A DNA stretch of 39,051 bases from assembly GCA_937907415.1 (NCBI GenBank), contig CALCHY010000375.1, positions 1 to 39,051 of the forward strand, read 5' to 3'. The notes under the pieces were generated by a model, which did not search any database, was not told the DNA's origin, and saw only the letters and a list, made by a program, of their open reading frames with translations. The position numbers were made by a program, and so were the translations under genes. Positions 30,659 through 38,683 of the stretch are shown here, piece by piece. Position 1 is the stretch's first letter. Each line of letters opens with the position of its first letter. Source of the stretch: an uncultured Trueperaceae bacterium (GTDB lineage: Bacteria > Deinococcota > Deinococci > Deinococcales > Trueperaceae).

Positions 30659-32980
30659 ATGCTGGTCACGGACGCCACCCTCGACAAACTCTCGTTCGAC
30701 CGCGTGAGAGCGGCCCTCGCCGAGCGGGCAGGCACGTTCATGGGCGCCGAGCTTGCCAGGGCGCTCGACCCGCGCCAAGACGAAGCCGCGGCCGAACGCG
30801 CCCTCGAGCGCGTGCAGGAGGTCGTTGACGGCGGTTACTTGGCGCTTGGCGGCATCGAGGACGTGCGCGGCCTCGTGCGGCGCGTGCGCGAAGGGCAGCT
30901 TCTCGAGGGCAGCGACATCCTCTCGATCGCTTACACCCTCGATGGCGCTGCCACGTTGCGTAGGGCCATCCTCGTGTCGGAGCGGCCAGCCCTCAGCGAG
31001 CTTGCCATGGAGATCGGCACGTTCGATGGGGTGTTGCGCCTCGTCCGTGAGCAACTCGACCCCGACGGCAACGTCCGCGACGACGCCACCCCGAAGCTCT
31101 ACGACATCAGGCGCCGCCTCAACCCCATCAGAGGCCGTATCCGCGACCGCCTCACGCGGCTCTTAGAGCAGTTCGCCGAGTACGTACAAGACCCGATAAT
31201 CACGTTGCGGCGCGACCGCTACGTGATCCCGATCAAGGCCAACCACCAGTCGCGCGTGTCCGGTCTGGCGCTCGACCGCTCGGACTCAGGCGCGACCGTG
31301 TTCATCGAGCCAGCAGGCGTGGTTGACCTCAACAACGAGCTCGCGCTACTCGAGATGGAGGAGCGCGACGAGGTTAGGCGCATCCTGCTCGCCCTCGGCA
31401 GGCGCTTGGCAGACGAGCCGCGCCTCGACGACAGTCTCGCGGTGGTGGCTCAGCTCGACGTGGTCAACGCCAGCGCCAGGCTGGCGAACGAGTGGCGCCT
31501 CGCGCGGCCGGCCTTCGACGCGGCTGGGCGCGTGCGGCTCAGCGCCGCGCGCCACCCCCTCGTGCCAGATTGCGTGCCTAACGACATCGCGCTAGACGCC
31601 GACCAGCGCATCTTGATCATCACGGGACCTAACGCTGGCGGTAAGACGGTGCTGATAAAGACCGTCGGGCTTGCAGCCGCCATGGCGTACGCGGGGCTGT
31701 TCGTCGCCGCGAGCGCCGCCGCGCAGCCCCTCCTGCCGCGCACACACCAACTCCTATGCGACATCGGCGACGAGCAGAGCATCGAGGCGAGCCTCAGCAC
31801 CTACGCTGGCCACCTACGCAACCTGCGCACCATCGTCGAGAGCGCTGACGAACACACGCTCGTGTTGATCGACGAGCTGGGCTCGGGAACGGACCCGGAC
31901 GAGGGCGCGGCCATCTCCCAGGCCATCCTCGAGTCGGTGGTCGCGTCCGGCGCGCGCGGGCTAGTCACCACCCACCTGGCGCCGCTCAAGGTCTTCGCGA
32001 GTGACACGCCAGGGGTGACCAACGCCGCCATGCGCTTCGACGTCGAAGAGTTGCGGCCGACCTACCAACTAGTCATGGGTCAACCCGGGCGCAGTTACGC
32101 CCTCGCCATAGCGGAACGCCTCGGCCTTGGCCATGAGCTGCTCGAGCGTGCAGCTGGGTTACTCGGACCGGAGGGCGAGCGCCTGGAGAGCCTGCTCCTC
32201 GGCTTGGAGCAGCAGCGCGAGGAACTGCAAGCGCAGTTGAGCGGGGCGCAGGAAGCGAGCGAACGCGCCGCGCGCGAAGCGGAGATCCTCCGCGATCAGA
32301 TAACGAAGCTTCGCAGCAACGAGAGCGCCCTCATGGCGGCCGCAGCTCAGCGCGCGGATGAGCTACTGAAGGACACCTTGCAGCAGGCGGCCCGCCTCAA
32401 GCGCAGCGCGCGCGAGGCGCCCGAGTCACGCAGCAAGGCGCTGGAAGAGATCGGCAAGCTCAGGCGTCAAGCGCGAGTCGTCGCTGGCGGCGCGCCACGT
32501 CCGGCGCCGCGCGCTGGGGAGGCGAGCAAGGCAACGGACCCGTTCACCGTTGGCGCGCGCGTGAGGGTCGAGAGCTACGGGGCAGAAGGCCCCATCCTCG
32601 AGCGCCGCGGCGACCAGCTCGTCGTGCAACTCGGCCTCATCAAAGCCGAAGTGCCCGTCAGCGACTGCAGGGCCGTGAAGGCGCCAGCGAAGAAGCCGCT
32701 CGCCACGCGGCAAGTCGTTCAGCTACCAGACGCCGGGGCACTCGAGCTGAACTTGCGAGGGGAACGCGTGGAATCTGGCCTCGAGCAACTCCGCGACTTC
32801 CTCCTCGAGGCTCACGCGTTGCGCCTCGAGTCGGTGCGCATACTGCACGGCAAGGGCACTGGTGCCCTCCGCGACGCCGTGCGCACTTACCTCAAGAGCG
32901 ACAAGCAAGTGGAACGCTTCGAGGACGCCGTGCCGTACGAGGGCGGACACGGCGTGACCGTCGCCTACCTCCGTCGTTGA
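30659..32980 (+). CDS. mutS2: MutS2 family ATPase with Smr nuclease domain
   Basis: 773 residues, the usual MutS2 length. It lacks the mismatch-recognition domain of MutS; MutS2 suppresses homologous recombination and, in some bacteria, rescues collided ribosomes. Layout: core/lever region (1-300, with RRDRYVIPIKANHQSRVSGLALDRSDSGATVFIEP), ATPase domain with Walker A TGPNAGGKT (about 322-330), Walker B and ABC-like LVLIDELGSGTDPDEG, a coiled-coil of about 110 residues rich in Glu/Gln/Arg (near 515-610), and a C-terminal Smr endonuclease domain (about 694-773, LNLRG and HGKGTGALRDAV). ATG 30659 is 8 bases after TATACT; a TTG at 30650 would overlap that box. Divergent from a glycosylase gene. 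Confidence 0.95.
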   Translation: MLVTDATLDKLSFDRVRAALAERAGTFMGAELARALDPRQDEAAAERALERVQEVVDGGYLALGGIEDVRGLVRRVREGQLLEGSDILSIAYTLDGAATLRRAILVSERPALSELAMEIGTFDGVLRLVREQLDPDGNVRDDATPKLYDIRRRLNPIRGRIRDRLTRLLEQFAEYVQDPIITLRRDRYVIPIKANHQSRVSGLALDRSDSGATVFIEPAGVVDLNNELALLEMEERDEVRRILLALGRRLADEPRLDDSLAVVAQLDVVNASARLANEWRLARPAFDAAGRVRLSAARHPLVPDCVPNDIALDADQRILIITGPNAGGKTVLIKTVGLAAAMAYAGLFVAASAAAQPLLPRTHQLLCDIGDEQSIEASLSTYAGHLRNLRTIVESADEHTLVLIDELGSGTDPDEGAAISQAILESVVASGARGLVTTHLAPLKVFASDTPGVTNAAMRFDVEELRPTYQLVMGQPGRSYALAIAERLGLGHELLERAAGLLGPEGERLESLLLGLEQQREELQAQLSGAQEASERAAREAEILRDQITKLRSNESALMAAAAQRADELLKDTLQQAARLKRSAREAPESRSKALEEIGKLRRQARVVAGGAPRPAPRAGEASKATDPFTVGARVRVESYGAEGPILERRGDQLVVQLGLIKAEVPVSDCRAVKAPAKKPLATRQVVQLPDAGALELNLRGERVESGLEQLRDFLLEAHALRLESVRILHGKGTGALRDAVRTYLKSDKQVERFEDAVPYEGGHGVTVAYLRR

Positions 32981-33027
32981 CGCCTGGTCGGACGCGGGCG
33001 CCAGGCCGAATCTGGCATACTCACGGC

Positions 33028-33672
33028 ATGATCACGCCACGCGCCGTCGTCTTCGACCTGGACGGCACCCTCGTCGATTCGCTCGACGACATCCTTGATA
33101 GTTTCCTCGCAGCCTTCGCTAGCGTGGACCTGCAGCCGCCGGACAGGGCCGCTGCCCGCAGCTTGGTTGGGCGCCCGCTCGAGGACATGTACGAGCCGTT
33201 CGCCCCTGCCGCGCTAGTACCCGACCTAGCCGCGGCCTACCGCGTGCATTACCCGCTGCACTTCGTTGACCGCACGCGGCCGTACCCAGGCGTGGTCGAC
33301 GTGCTGACCGCGCTAGGCGACCGCGGCTACCTCCGCGTAGTCGCCACCACCAAGCGCTCCATCATGGCCAAGGAACTCGTCGAGGCAGTCGGGCTTGGCC
33401 CGCTACTCGACCACGTGCAGGGCACGGACGGGTTCCCGCACAAGCCAGAACCGGACGTCATCCTGCGTGGGCTGGCCGCTGTCAACGCGCGAGGTACCTG
33501 GATGGTCGGCGACACCGCTTCCGACCTGGTGGCCGGCCGCGCCGCCGGCCTCAAAACCTACGGGGTCACGTGGGGGACTCACGACGCCAGCACCCTTCTG
33601 GGGGCGGCTCCTGACGCCCTCGAGGATTCCCTGACGCCGCTGTTGGCCATGCTCGAAGCTGCGGACGGGTAG
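33028..33672 (+). CDS. HAD-family phosphatase (phosphoglycolate phosphatase-like)
   Basis: 214 residues. The four HAD motifs are complete: I FDLDGTLVDS (nucleophile Asp and acid/base Asp), II VVATTKRS (Thr), III the Lys of HKPEPD, and IV GDTASDLVAGRAAG. A helical cap (about residues 20-90) between motifs I and II makes it subclass IA, the type of phosphoglycolate phosphatase and PPi-hydrolysing or nucleotide phosphatases. The substrate cannot be told from sequence. The ATG at 33028 is preferred over the upstream TTG (32977) because CATACT lies 6 bases upstream and the protein starts right before motif I; the longer form would overlap the end of mutS2. Confidence 0.9.
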   Translation: MITPRAVVFDLDGTLVDSLDDILDSFLAAFASVDLQPPDRAAARSLVGRPLEDMYEPFAPAALVPDLAAAYRVHYPLHFVDRTRPYPGVVDVLTALGDRGYLRVVATTKRSIMAKELVEAVGLGPLLDHVQGTDGFPHKPEPDVILRGLAAVNARGTWMVGDTASDLVAGRAAGLKTYGVTWGTHDASTLLGAAPDALEDSLTPLLAMLEAADG

Positions 33673-33683
33673 GCTAACCGGAT

Positions 33684-34370
33684 ATGAACGGCATCGAGAA
33701 GCAGTACGTGATCGACGCCCTTGCAGAAGACTCATGGCGCATGTTCCGCATCATCGGGGAGTTCGTGCAGGGGTTCGAGGAGATGGCAGACGTCGGCAAG
33801 GCCGTCACGATCTTCGGCTCTGCCCGCCTCAAGTCGGGCACCGAGGTGTACGAGAAGGCGAGGCAGCTAGGCACCGACCTCGTCAAGGAAGGCTACGCGG
33901 TGCTGACCGGCGGCGGCCCCGGCATCATGGAGGCAGGCAACCGCGGCGCGATGGACGGCGGCGGGCGCAGCATGGGCCTCAACATCGACCTCCCTCACGA
34001 GCAGTCACCCAACCCGTATCAGACGGACTCGATCCAGTTCAAGTACTTCTTCGTCCGTAAGGTCATGCTCGTCAAGTACTCCACGGCGTTCGTCGTGTTC
34101 CCGGGCGGCTTCGGGACGATAGACGAACTCTTCGAGGCGCTAACCCTCATCCAGACGCACAAGATCAAACCGTTCCCCGTCTACCTCGTCGGCGTCGAGT
34201 TCTGGCGTGGGTTGCTGCAGTGGTTGCAAGGCACGCTCGTGCGTGCTGGCACCATCTCGGAGGGCGACCTCCACCTCTTCAAGGTCGTCGACGACGTCAG
34301 CACCATCCCAGCCGAGATAGAGGCCTACTACCGCAACTCGAACCTAGCGGGGTTCAATCTGCCTTGGTAG
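33684..34370 (+). CDS. LOG-family protein (TIGR00730-type nucleotide phosphoribohydrolase)
   Basis: 228 residues with a Rossmann-like lysine-decarboxylase-family fold that hydrolyses nucleoside monophosphates to base and ribose 5-phosphate. The signatures GGGPGIMEAGNRGA (about 74-87) and PGGFGTIDELFEAL (about 138-151) contain the catalytic Arg/Glu pocket of LOG proteins; VTIFGSAR begins the fold near residue 41. The N-terminal 35 residues form an extra helix. Old annotations call the family 'lysine decarboxylase', which is not supported by biochemistry. It starts 11 bases after the HAD gene and may be cotranscribed, although a TAGGCT box overlaps the HAD stop, 8 bases before its ATG. Confidence 0.92.
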   Translation: MNGIEKQYVIDALAEDSWRMFRIIGEFVQGFEEMADVGKAVTIFGSARLKSGTEVYEKARQLGTDLVKEGYAVLTGGGPGIMEAGNRGAMDGGGRSMGLNIDLPHEQSPNPYQTDSIQFKYFFVRKVMLVKYSTAFVVFPGGFGTIDELFEALTLIQTHKIKPFPVYLVGVEFWRGLLQWLQGTLVRAGTISEGDLHLFKVVDDVSTIPAEIEAYYRNSNLAGFNLPW

Positions 34371-34381
34371 GCGCCGCGTGA

Positions 34382-35473
34382 TCAGTCGTGATATGGGGGC
34401 AGCGCCGCCGTGCCGAAGACTTGCGCGGCCAGGTCCCAGATCTGTTCCGGTTCTAGGCCGGCCCCGAGGTACGTCTCGCTACCACGCCAGACTTCGACGT
34501 GCGGGTGAGGGTCGTCCTGGGTGCCTTGGGCAGCCTCGAGCGTGCCCGAGTTGCCCGTCGAGCCGATGATGTCGCCTTGGCGCACGGTGCCGCCGATCGT
34601 CACCTTCTCGGCGACGGCGGAGAGGTGCGCGTAGCGTGTGACGAACCCACCTGGGTGCCGCAGCCAGACTTGGCGGCCGCGGAGGCGGTCGAGGATCTCA
34701 GGCGGGGTGTCTAGACCGCGAGCCGCCTCGTCGATGAGGGCGTTGTAAGCGGTCAAGTCGTTCTCGACGTAATCGTGGTCCGCCCGGATCACCACGCCGT
34801 CAGCGACGGCGACGATCGGTGTTCCGTAACCGATGTTCACGCTTACGGTGCCGTTGTAGAAGTCGAACCCTTCGTGATAACCGTTGCGGTAGGCGCGTGG
34901 CGCGCCAGGCAAGTGGTTACGGCGTGAGCTGATGGTGGCGCCCTCGACGGGCACCACGTAACCGCTCGGCCAGCCCTTGACGAAAGGCACGCTGGCCGCC
35001 TCGAGCAGGCGAGGGAAGACGCCTGAGCTGCGGACGGCCGAGTTCTGCCTGGCGATGTCGGCCGAGTTGCGCCCCTCCGTGTCGGCCAAGGTCGGGTCCG
35101 CGCCCGCATTGAGCAGGTGGATGACCTGCGCTGGCGTGCCGCTGCCTGCCGCGAGCATCAGCGCCGAGGTCCCGTTCACCGTGATCTCGTCGATGCCCGC
35201 CCCCGCGGCCAGTAGAGCGTCAAGCGTGGCCGTCGTGGCGTTGCCGCGGACGGCGGCCATGAGCGGCGTGTACCCATCTACGTCGCGAGCGAAGACGTCC
35301 GCCCCGCCTTCCAGGGCCGTGGTCACGGCGCCGGCGTCGCCGGAGGCTAGGGCGGTGAAGAGACTCGGCTTCGCTGGCACCCGCGCCGTGTTGCCGATGG
35401 GCAGAACGCCCGTGGCCCATAGGGCCACGCCCGCTAGGATCACTACCACCACTACCGCCGCCAGGATGCGCAT
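34382..35473 (-). CDS. Membrane-anchored ankyrin-M23 peptidase fusion
   Basis: 363 residues. An N-terminal hydrophobic segment (about 3-25) is a signal anchor, so the rest faces the cell envelope. Residues about 35-155 hold three to four ankyrin repeats (DGYTPLMAAVRG, NGTSALMLAAGSG, GADPTLADTEGRNSADIA). Residues about 195-345 are an M23 LytM-type endopeptidase with the zinc ligands in YHEGFDF and HPHVEVW, plus the GTPIVAVADGVV and YAHLSAV strands. The intact HxxxD and HxH motifs suggest activity against peptidoglycan cross-bridges. Joining ankyrin repeats to an exported peptidase is unusual. The ATG lies 7 bases after TACCAT (leaderless), divergent from the MATE gene. Confidence 0.88.
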   Translation of the reverse strand: MRILAAVVVVVILAGVALWATGVLPIGNTARVPAKPSLFTALASGDAGAVTTALEGGADVFARDVDGYTPLMAAVRGNATTATLDALLAAGAGIDEITVNGTSALMLAAGSGTPAQVIHLLNAGADPTLADTEGRNSADIARQNSAVRSSGVFPRLLEAASVPFVKGWPSGYVVPVEGATISSRRNHLPGAPRAYRNGYHEGFDFYNGTVSVNIGYGTPIVAVADGVVIRADHDYVENDLTAYNALIDEAARGLDTPPEILDRLRGRQVWLRHPGGFVTRYAHLSAVAEKVTIGGTVRQGDIIGSTGNSGTLEAAQGTQDDPHPHVEVWRGSETYLGAGLEPEQIWDLAAQVFGTAALPPYHD

Positions 35474-35517
35474 GCGGGTAATGGTACCGCGGCGGCGGGC
35501 CGGTTATGTTGGTGCGC
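35474..35517. promoter_or_regulatory. 44-bp divergent leaderless promoter region (ankyrin-M23 / MATE)
   Basis: On the minus strand TACCAT (35481-35486) lies 7 bases before ATG 35473. On the plus strand TATGTT (35505-35510) lies 7 bases before GTG 35518. Both are -10-like boxes and no -35 is visible. Confidence 0.55.
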
Positions 35518-36888
35518 GTGTTAGTTGGGCGCCGTAGCGAGTTCATCGGATTGTTGCGCCTAGCTGCGCCGCTCGTGCTGGCCCAACTCGCCCAGAACGG
35601 CCTCGGTTTCGTCGACACCCTGATGGTCGGACGCCTCGGTCCCGGCGCGTTGGCAGCGATGGCGCTCGGCACTACGACCTTCTTCACCACCGCCATCATC
35701 ACCTCATCCGTGCTCTATGCAGTCGGTCCCACCGTCGCACAAGCCATAGGTGGAGGCAGGCGCGACGAGGCAGGCCATGTGGCGTCCCAGGCCATGTGGT
35801 TGGCGCTCGTTTTCGCGGTACCCGGGCTCGTGATCTTCAACACCGTCGGCCCGCTCTTGCAGCAACTCGGGCTCGAACCGGAGACGGTGCGCCTCGCTTC
35901 CGGGTACCTGCGCGCCATCTCGTTCGGGTACCCCTTCTACCTAGGTTTTCAAGCGCTCCGCGGCTTCCTGGAGGGCAACGGTGACGCGCGGCCCATCATG
36001 TTCATCGCTTTCCTCGGCGTGGGCCTGAACGTTCTGTTGTGCGAGGCGCTGATCTTCGGACACTTCGGGTTCCCAGCGCTCGGCGTGATCGGCACGGGCT
36101 ACGCCACGGCGACGGTCTACTTCGTGATGTTCGGACTGGTCGCACTGCTCATCACTTGGCGTTACCCCATGCAGCGCATCTTGCGGGGCATGGCTCAGGT
36201 GCGGCCGCAGCTCATGCGAGAGCTCGTGCGCGTCGGCTGGCCCATCGGTTTCACGACTGGGCTGGAGGTCGGGCTTTTCAGTCTCTCTGCCCTGTTGATG
36301 GGGCGCTTCGGCGACGATGTCCTCGCGGCGCACCAGGTGGCCATCCAGTCCGCGTCCATGACGTTCATGTTGCCTCTTGGCATGGCCATCGCCACCGGGG
36401 TGCTCGTCGGCCAGGCAGCTGGTAGAGGAGACGAGGCCGCCGTCAGGCGCATGGGCTTCATGGGCATCGGCGTAGCCGTTGCTTTCATGGTGCTGACTGC
36501 GTCGCTCTTCGCCTTCGCACCGCGGCTCGTCATCGGGCTTTACACCGACCTGTCGGACCCCGCCAACTCTTCGATGATCGCGACTGCCATGAGCTTCCTC
36601 GCTATCGCCGCTCTGTTCCAGCTCTTCGACGGCGTGCAAGTAACCGCCATCGGCGCACTCCGTGGCCTGAAGGACACGCGCGTGCCGATGTTCCTCACGC
36701 TCGTTTCATACTGGGTGGTTGGGATGCCGCTCGGCCTGCTGCTGGCCTTCGAACTGGGAGTGGGCGCGCGGGGTCTGTGGTTCGGGATGGTGGCCGGATT
36801 AGCAACCTCTGCCGTTCTCATGACGTACCGTTTCGCGCGGCGCTCGCGCCCGACTCGGGCGGGCGCTAGCGCCCCGACCGCCGTCTAG
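35518..36888 (+). CDS. MATE family multidrug efflux transporter (NorM-like)
   Basis: 456 residues with 12 membrane helices in two six-helix halves, typical of MATE cation-coupled exporters. The first half has NGLGFVDTLMVGRLGPGALAAM near residues 26-47, and the second repeats the pattern with SLSALLMGRFGDDVLAAHQVAI; LGTTTFFTTAIITSSV marks helix 2. The close match of both halves supports NorM over the DinF branch, but that is not decisive. The GTG at 35518 is preferred because TATGTT ends 7 bases upstream; an ATG at 35506 lies inside that box. Drugs or organic cations are the likely substrates. Confidence 0.9.
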   Translation: MLVGRRSEFIGLLRLAAPLVLAQLAQNGLGFVDTLMVGRLGPGALAAMALGTTTFFTTAIITSSVLYAVGPTVAQAIGGGRRDEAGHVASQAMWLALVFAVPGLVIFNTVGPLLQQLGLEPETVRLASGYLRAISFGYPFYLGFQALRGFLEGNGDARPIMFIAFLGVGLNVLLCEALIFGHFGFPALGVIGTGYATATVYFVMFGLVALLITWRYPMQRILRGMAQVRPQLMRELVRVGWPIGFTTGLEVGLFSLSALLMGRFGDDVLAAHQVAIQSASMTFMLPLGMAIATGVLVGQAAGRGDEAAVRRMGFMGIGVAVAFMVLTASLFAFAPRLVIGLYTDLSDPANSSMIATAMSFLAIAALFQLFDGVQVTAIGALRGLKDTRVPMFLTLVSYWVVGMPLGLLLAFELGVGARGLWFGMVAGLATSAVLMTYRFARRSRPTRAGASAPTAV

Positions 36889-36897
36889 CGGGTGGGG

Positions 36898-36903
36898 TAG
36901 ACT
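36898..36903 (+). promoter_or_regulatory. TAGACT -10 box before the small membrane protein
   Basis: TAGACT lies 17 bases before the GTG at 36921, giving a short leader that contains GGAGG (36911-36915). This is one of the few starts here with both a -10 box and a ribosome-binding site. Confidence 0.45.
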
Positions 36904-36920
36904 CGCGCCTGGAGGTCAAG

Positions 36921-37058
36921 GTGGAAGAGTTCCTCGTTATCGCCCGTAACTCGGCCGTCATCATCGTTGCGATCGCGCTGTTCGCGTCGTTCTTCGTCGG
37001 GGTGACCCTGTGGCTCTCACGCAACACGGTAGAGCCCGACCACGAGGCCGGCTACTGA
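36921..37058 (+). CDS. Single-pass small membrane protein, 45 residues
   Basis: A short ORF from GTG to TGA. Residues about 12-34 form one hydrophobic helix (SAVIIVAIALFASFFVGVTL), followed by WLSRNTVEP and an acidic C-terminus (DHEAGY). The ribosome-binding site GGAGG is 5 bases upstream and a TAGACT -10 box precedes it. Its general shape recalls CcoQ/FixQ-like oxidase accessory subunits, but no sequence match is evident and no oxidase gene adjoins it, so I leave it unnamed. It lies 19-22 bases upstream of the next membrane-protein gene and is probably cotranscribed with it. Confidence 0.6.
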   Translation: MEEFLVIARNSAVIIVAIALFASFFVGVTLWLSRNTVEPDHEAGY

Positions 37059-37080
37059 ACCTAAGGACCAGCGCGCCTTG

Positions 37081-37578
37081 ATGGCGTTGTTGCGCCGTTA
37101 CCTGAGCGTTCCGCAGCTCACAGAACATGCTGCAGGCACCGTTCTGCGTGCCGCGTTCGCCGTGGCGTTCATGACGCAAGTCGTGATCGCCACGTTCGTT
37201 GCCATCTTGGTTCGGCTCCTGGCAGCTGGCGTCACCACGCGGCCGAGCGCTGTGCTCACGTGGACGCTCGTCGGGTTCGCCGCCGCCGAACTGGTGGTCG
37301 CAGCGGTGGTAAGCGCTCGCCTTGGACTCCTGAAGGGGCGCCGTGCGGCGCTCACCACGACCCTCGTGATAGCCGCCATGTACGGCATGGTCAGTTGGTT
37401 CCTAGCGTTGGCATTGGCTACGGAGCAGCGCGGAGTCGGACTTTACGTGCTGCTGCTCCTCCTCACCATCGGCTACGCCTTCGGCTTCATCACGGTAGGG
37501 CGGCTAGCCAAGGCCGCCGCCGCTGACGTGCTGCCAACAGCTGAGGAACCTGCTACGGAACCGCCACCAGGCGCCTGA
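37081..37578 (+). CDS. Four-helix membrane protein of unknown function
   Basis: 165 residues with four hydrophobic helices (about 22-45, 62-80, 96-113 and 121-142) and a Pro/Glu-rich C-terminal tail. No family motif is recognised. It resembles the uncharacterised small integral membrane proteins that often sit next to ATP synthase or cell-shape genes, but nothing supports a named role. The ATG at 37081 follows AAGGA by 13 bases; TTG 37078 would shorten that to 10 bases and is possible. It follows the 45-residue membrane protein and converges on mreB with 12 bases between them. Confidence 0.6.
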   Translation: MALLRRYLSVPQLTEHAAGTVLRAAFAVAFMTQVVIATFVAILVRLLAAGVTTRPSAVLTWTLVGFAAAELVVAAVVSARLGLLKGRRAALTTTLVIAAMYGMVSWFLALALATEQRGVGLYVLLLLLTIGYAFGFITVGRLAKAAAADVLPTAEEPATEPPPGA

Positions 37579-37590
37579 CAAGCGCGGGCC

Positions 37591-38598
37591 TTAGCGCGAC
37601 TGCTCGAAGTGCGCGTCCCTGAGTACATGCACCATGTCGAGGGCCTGAGCGGTGCCGAGCACCACGCAGTCCGCCGCGTTGGCGGCCACTCCAACCGGGA
37701 TCGACGTGATGCCGGACAAGTAGGCGTCTAGGTGCCGCAGCAGCGCGCCGCCGCCCGTCAGTACGATGCCGCGTTCTATGACGTCGGACACCAGCTCAGG
37801 TGGACCCTGCTCGAGAACCTTCCGCATGTCCTCAGCGATGCGCTCGAGCGACGAACGTAGCGCCTGGACCACGTCCTCCGTCGTCACCGTGACGCTCTTC
37901 GGCATGCCATCGATCAGATCGCGGCCCCGAACCTCGATGCTCTGGCGGTCGGCGTCCGAGACTATCTTCGCGGCGCCGACCTCGCGCTTGATCTCCTCTG
38001 CGGTCCGGTCGCCTATCAGCAAGTTGTGCTTGGCTTTGACGTGAGCCATGATGTCGCGATCGAACGTGTTGCCCGCGATGCGCAAGCTTCTCGATACGAC
38101 GATCCCGCCAAGGCTGATGATGGCCAAGTCGGTGGTGCCGCCACCGATGTCGATGACCATCGACCCGACCGGCTCTGCTATGGCGATGCCCGCCCCGATC
38201 GCGCCAGCCACCGGCTCCTCGATGAGGTAAGCCTTGCGCGCGCCGACCTCGTGGATGGCCTGCACGACCGCGCGACGTTCGACGTCGGTGATGCCTGACG
38301 GGATGCACACCATGATGTTCGGCCGGATGAAGCGCGCCGGGCCCGTCAATACCTTACGGATGAAGGCCTTGAGCATCCTCTCCGTGAGGGTGTAGTCGGC
38401 GATGACGCCGTCCGCCATCGGCCTAACGGCGGTGATGTTGCCCGGCGTGCGCCCGAGCATGCGGTACGCCTCCTGCCCGACCGCCTTGATGTCGGTCGTG
38501 CCCTTGACCACCGCGATGACTGCCGGCTCGCGCAAGAGCACCCCCTTGCCCTTCACGTGGATCCTGACGTTGGTCGTGCCTAGGTCTACCCCGATCAT
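37591..38598 (-). CDS. mreB: Rod shape-determining protein MreB
   Basis: 335 residues from ATG 38598, matching the usual 335-347. MreB is a bacterial actin that polymerises with ATP beneath the membrane and guides side-wall synthesis. Motifs: phosphate 1 VDLGTTNVRI, phosphate 2 VIDIGGGTTDLAII (about 158-171), the IEEPVAGAIGAGI segment and adenosine loop GIVLTGGGALL. ATG 38598 is preferred over the GTG 6 bases upstream because TAGCGT lies exactly 6 bases before it, and the GTG would fall inside the spacer of a leaderless promoter. No mreC/mreD follows, so shape genes are not clustered here. Confidence 0.95.
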   Translation of the reverse strand: MIGVDLGTTNVRIHVKGKGVLLREPAVIAVVKGTTDIKAVGQEAYRMLGRTPGNITAVRPMADGVIADYTLTERMLKAFIRKVLTGPARFIRPNIMVCIPSGITDVERRAVVQAIHEVGARKAYLIEEPVAGAIGAGIAIAEPVGSMVIDIGGGTTDLAIISLGGIVVSRSLRIAGNTFDRDIMAHVKAKHNLLIGDRTAEEIKREVGAAKIVSDADRQSIEVRGRDLIDGMPKSVTVTTEDVVQALRSSLERIAEDMRKVLEQGPPELVSDVIERGIVLTGGGALLRHLDAYLSGITSIPVGVAANAADCVVLGTAQALDMVHVLRDAHFEQSR

Positions 38599-38604
38599 GG
38601 CCAC

Positions 38605-38610
38605 ACGCTA
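38605..38610 (-). promoter_or_regulatory. mreB: Leaderless -10 box of mreB
   Basis: TAGCGT on the minus strand ends 6 bases before ATG 38598. No -35 is evident. A CAACATGCG stretch lies further upstream without a match. On the opposite strand TAACAT (38673-38678 region) precedes the ATG of the divergent oxidoreductase gene. Confidence 0.5.
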
Positions 38611-38683
38611 CCAGTTAGGCCTGGCCCGCATGTTGCGACTGGTGCGGCGCATGCAACCCGGGCACGTGCGCGTAACATGCCCC

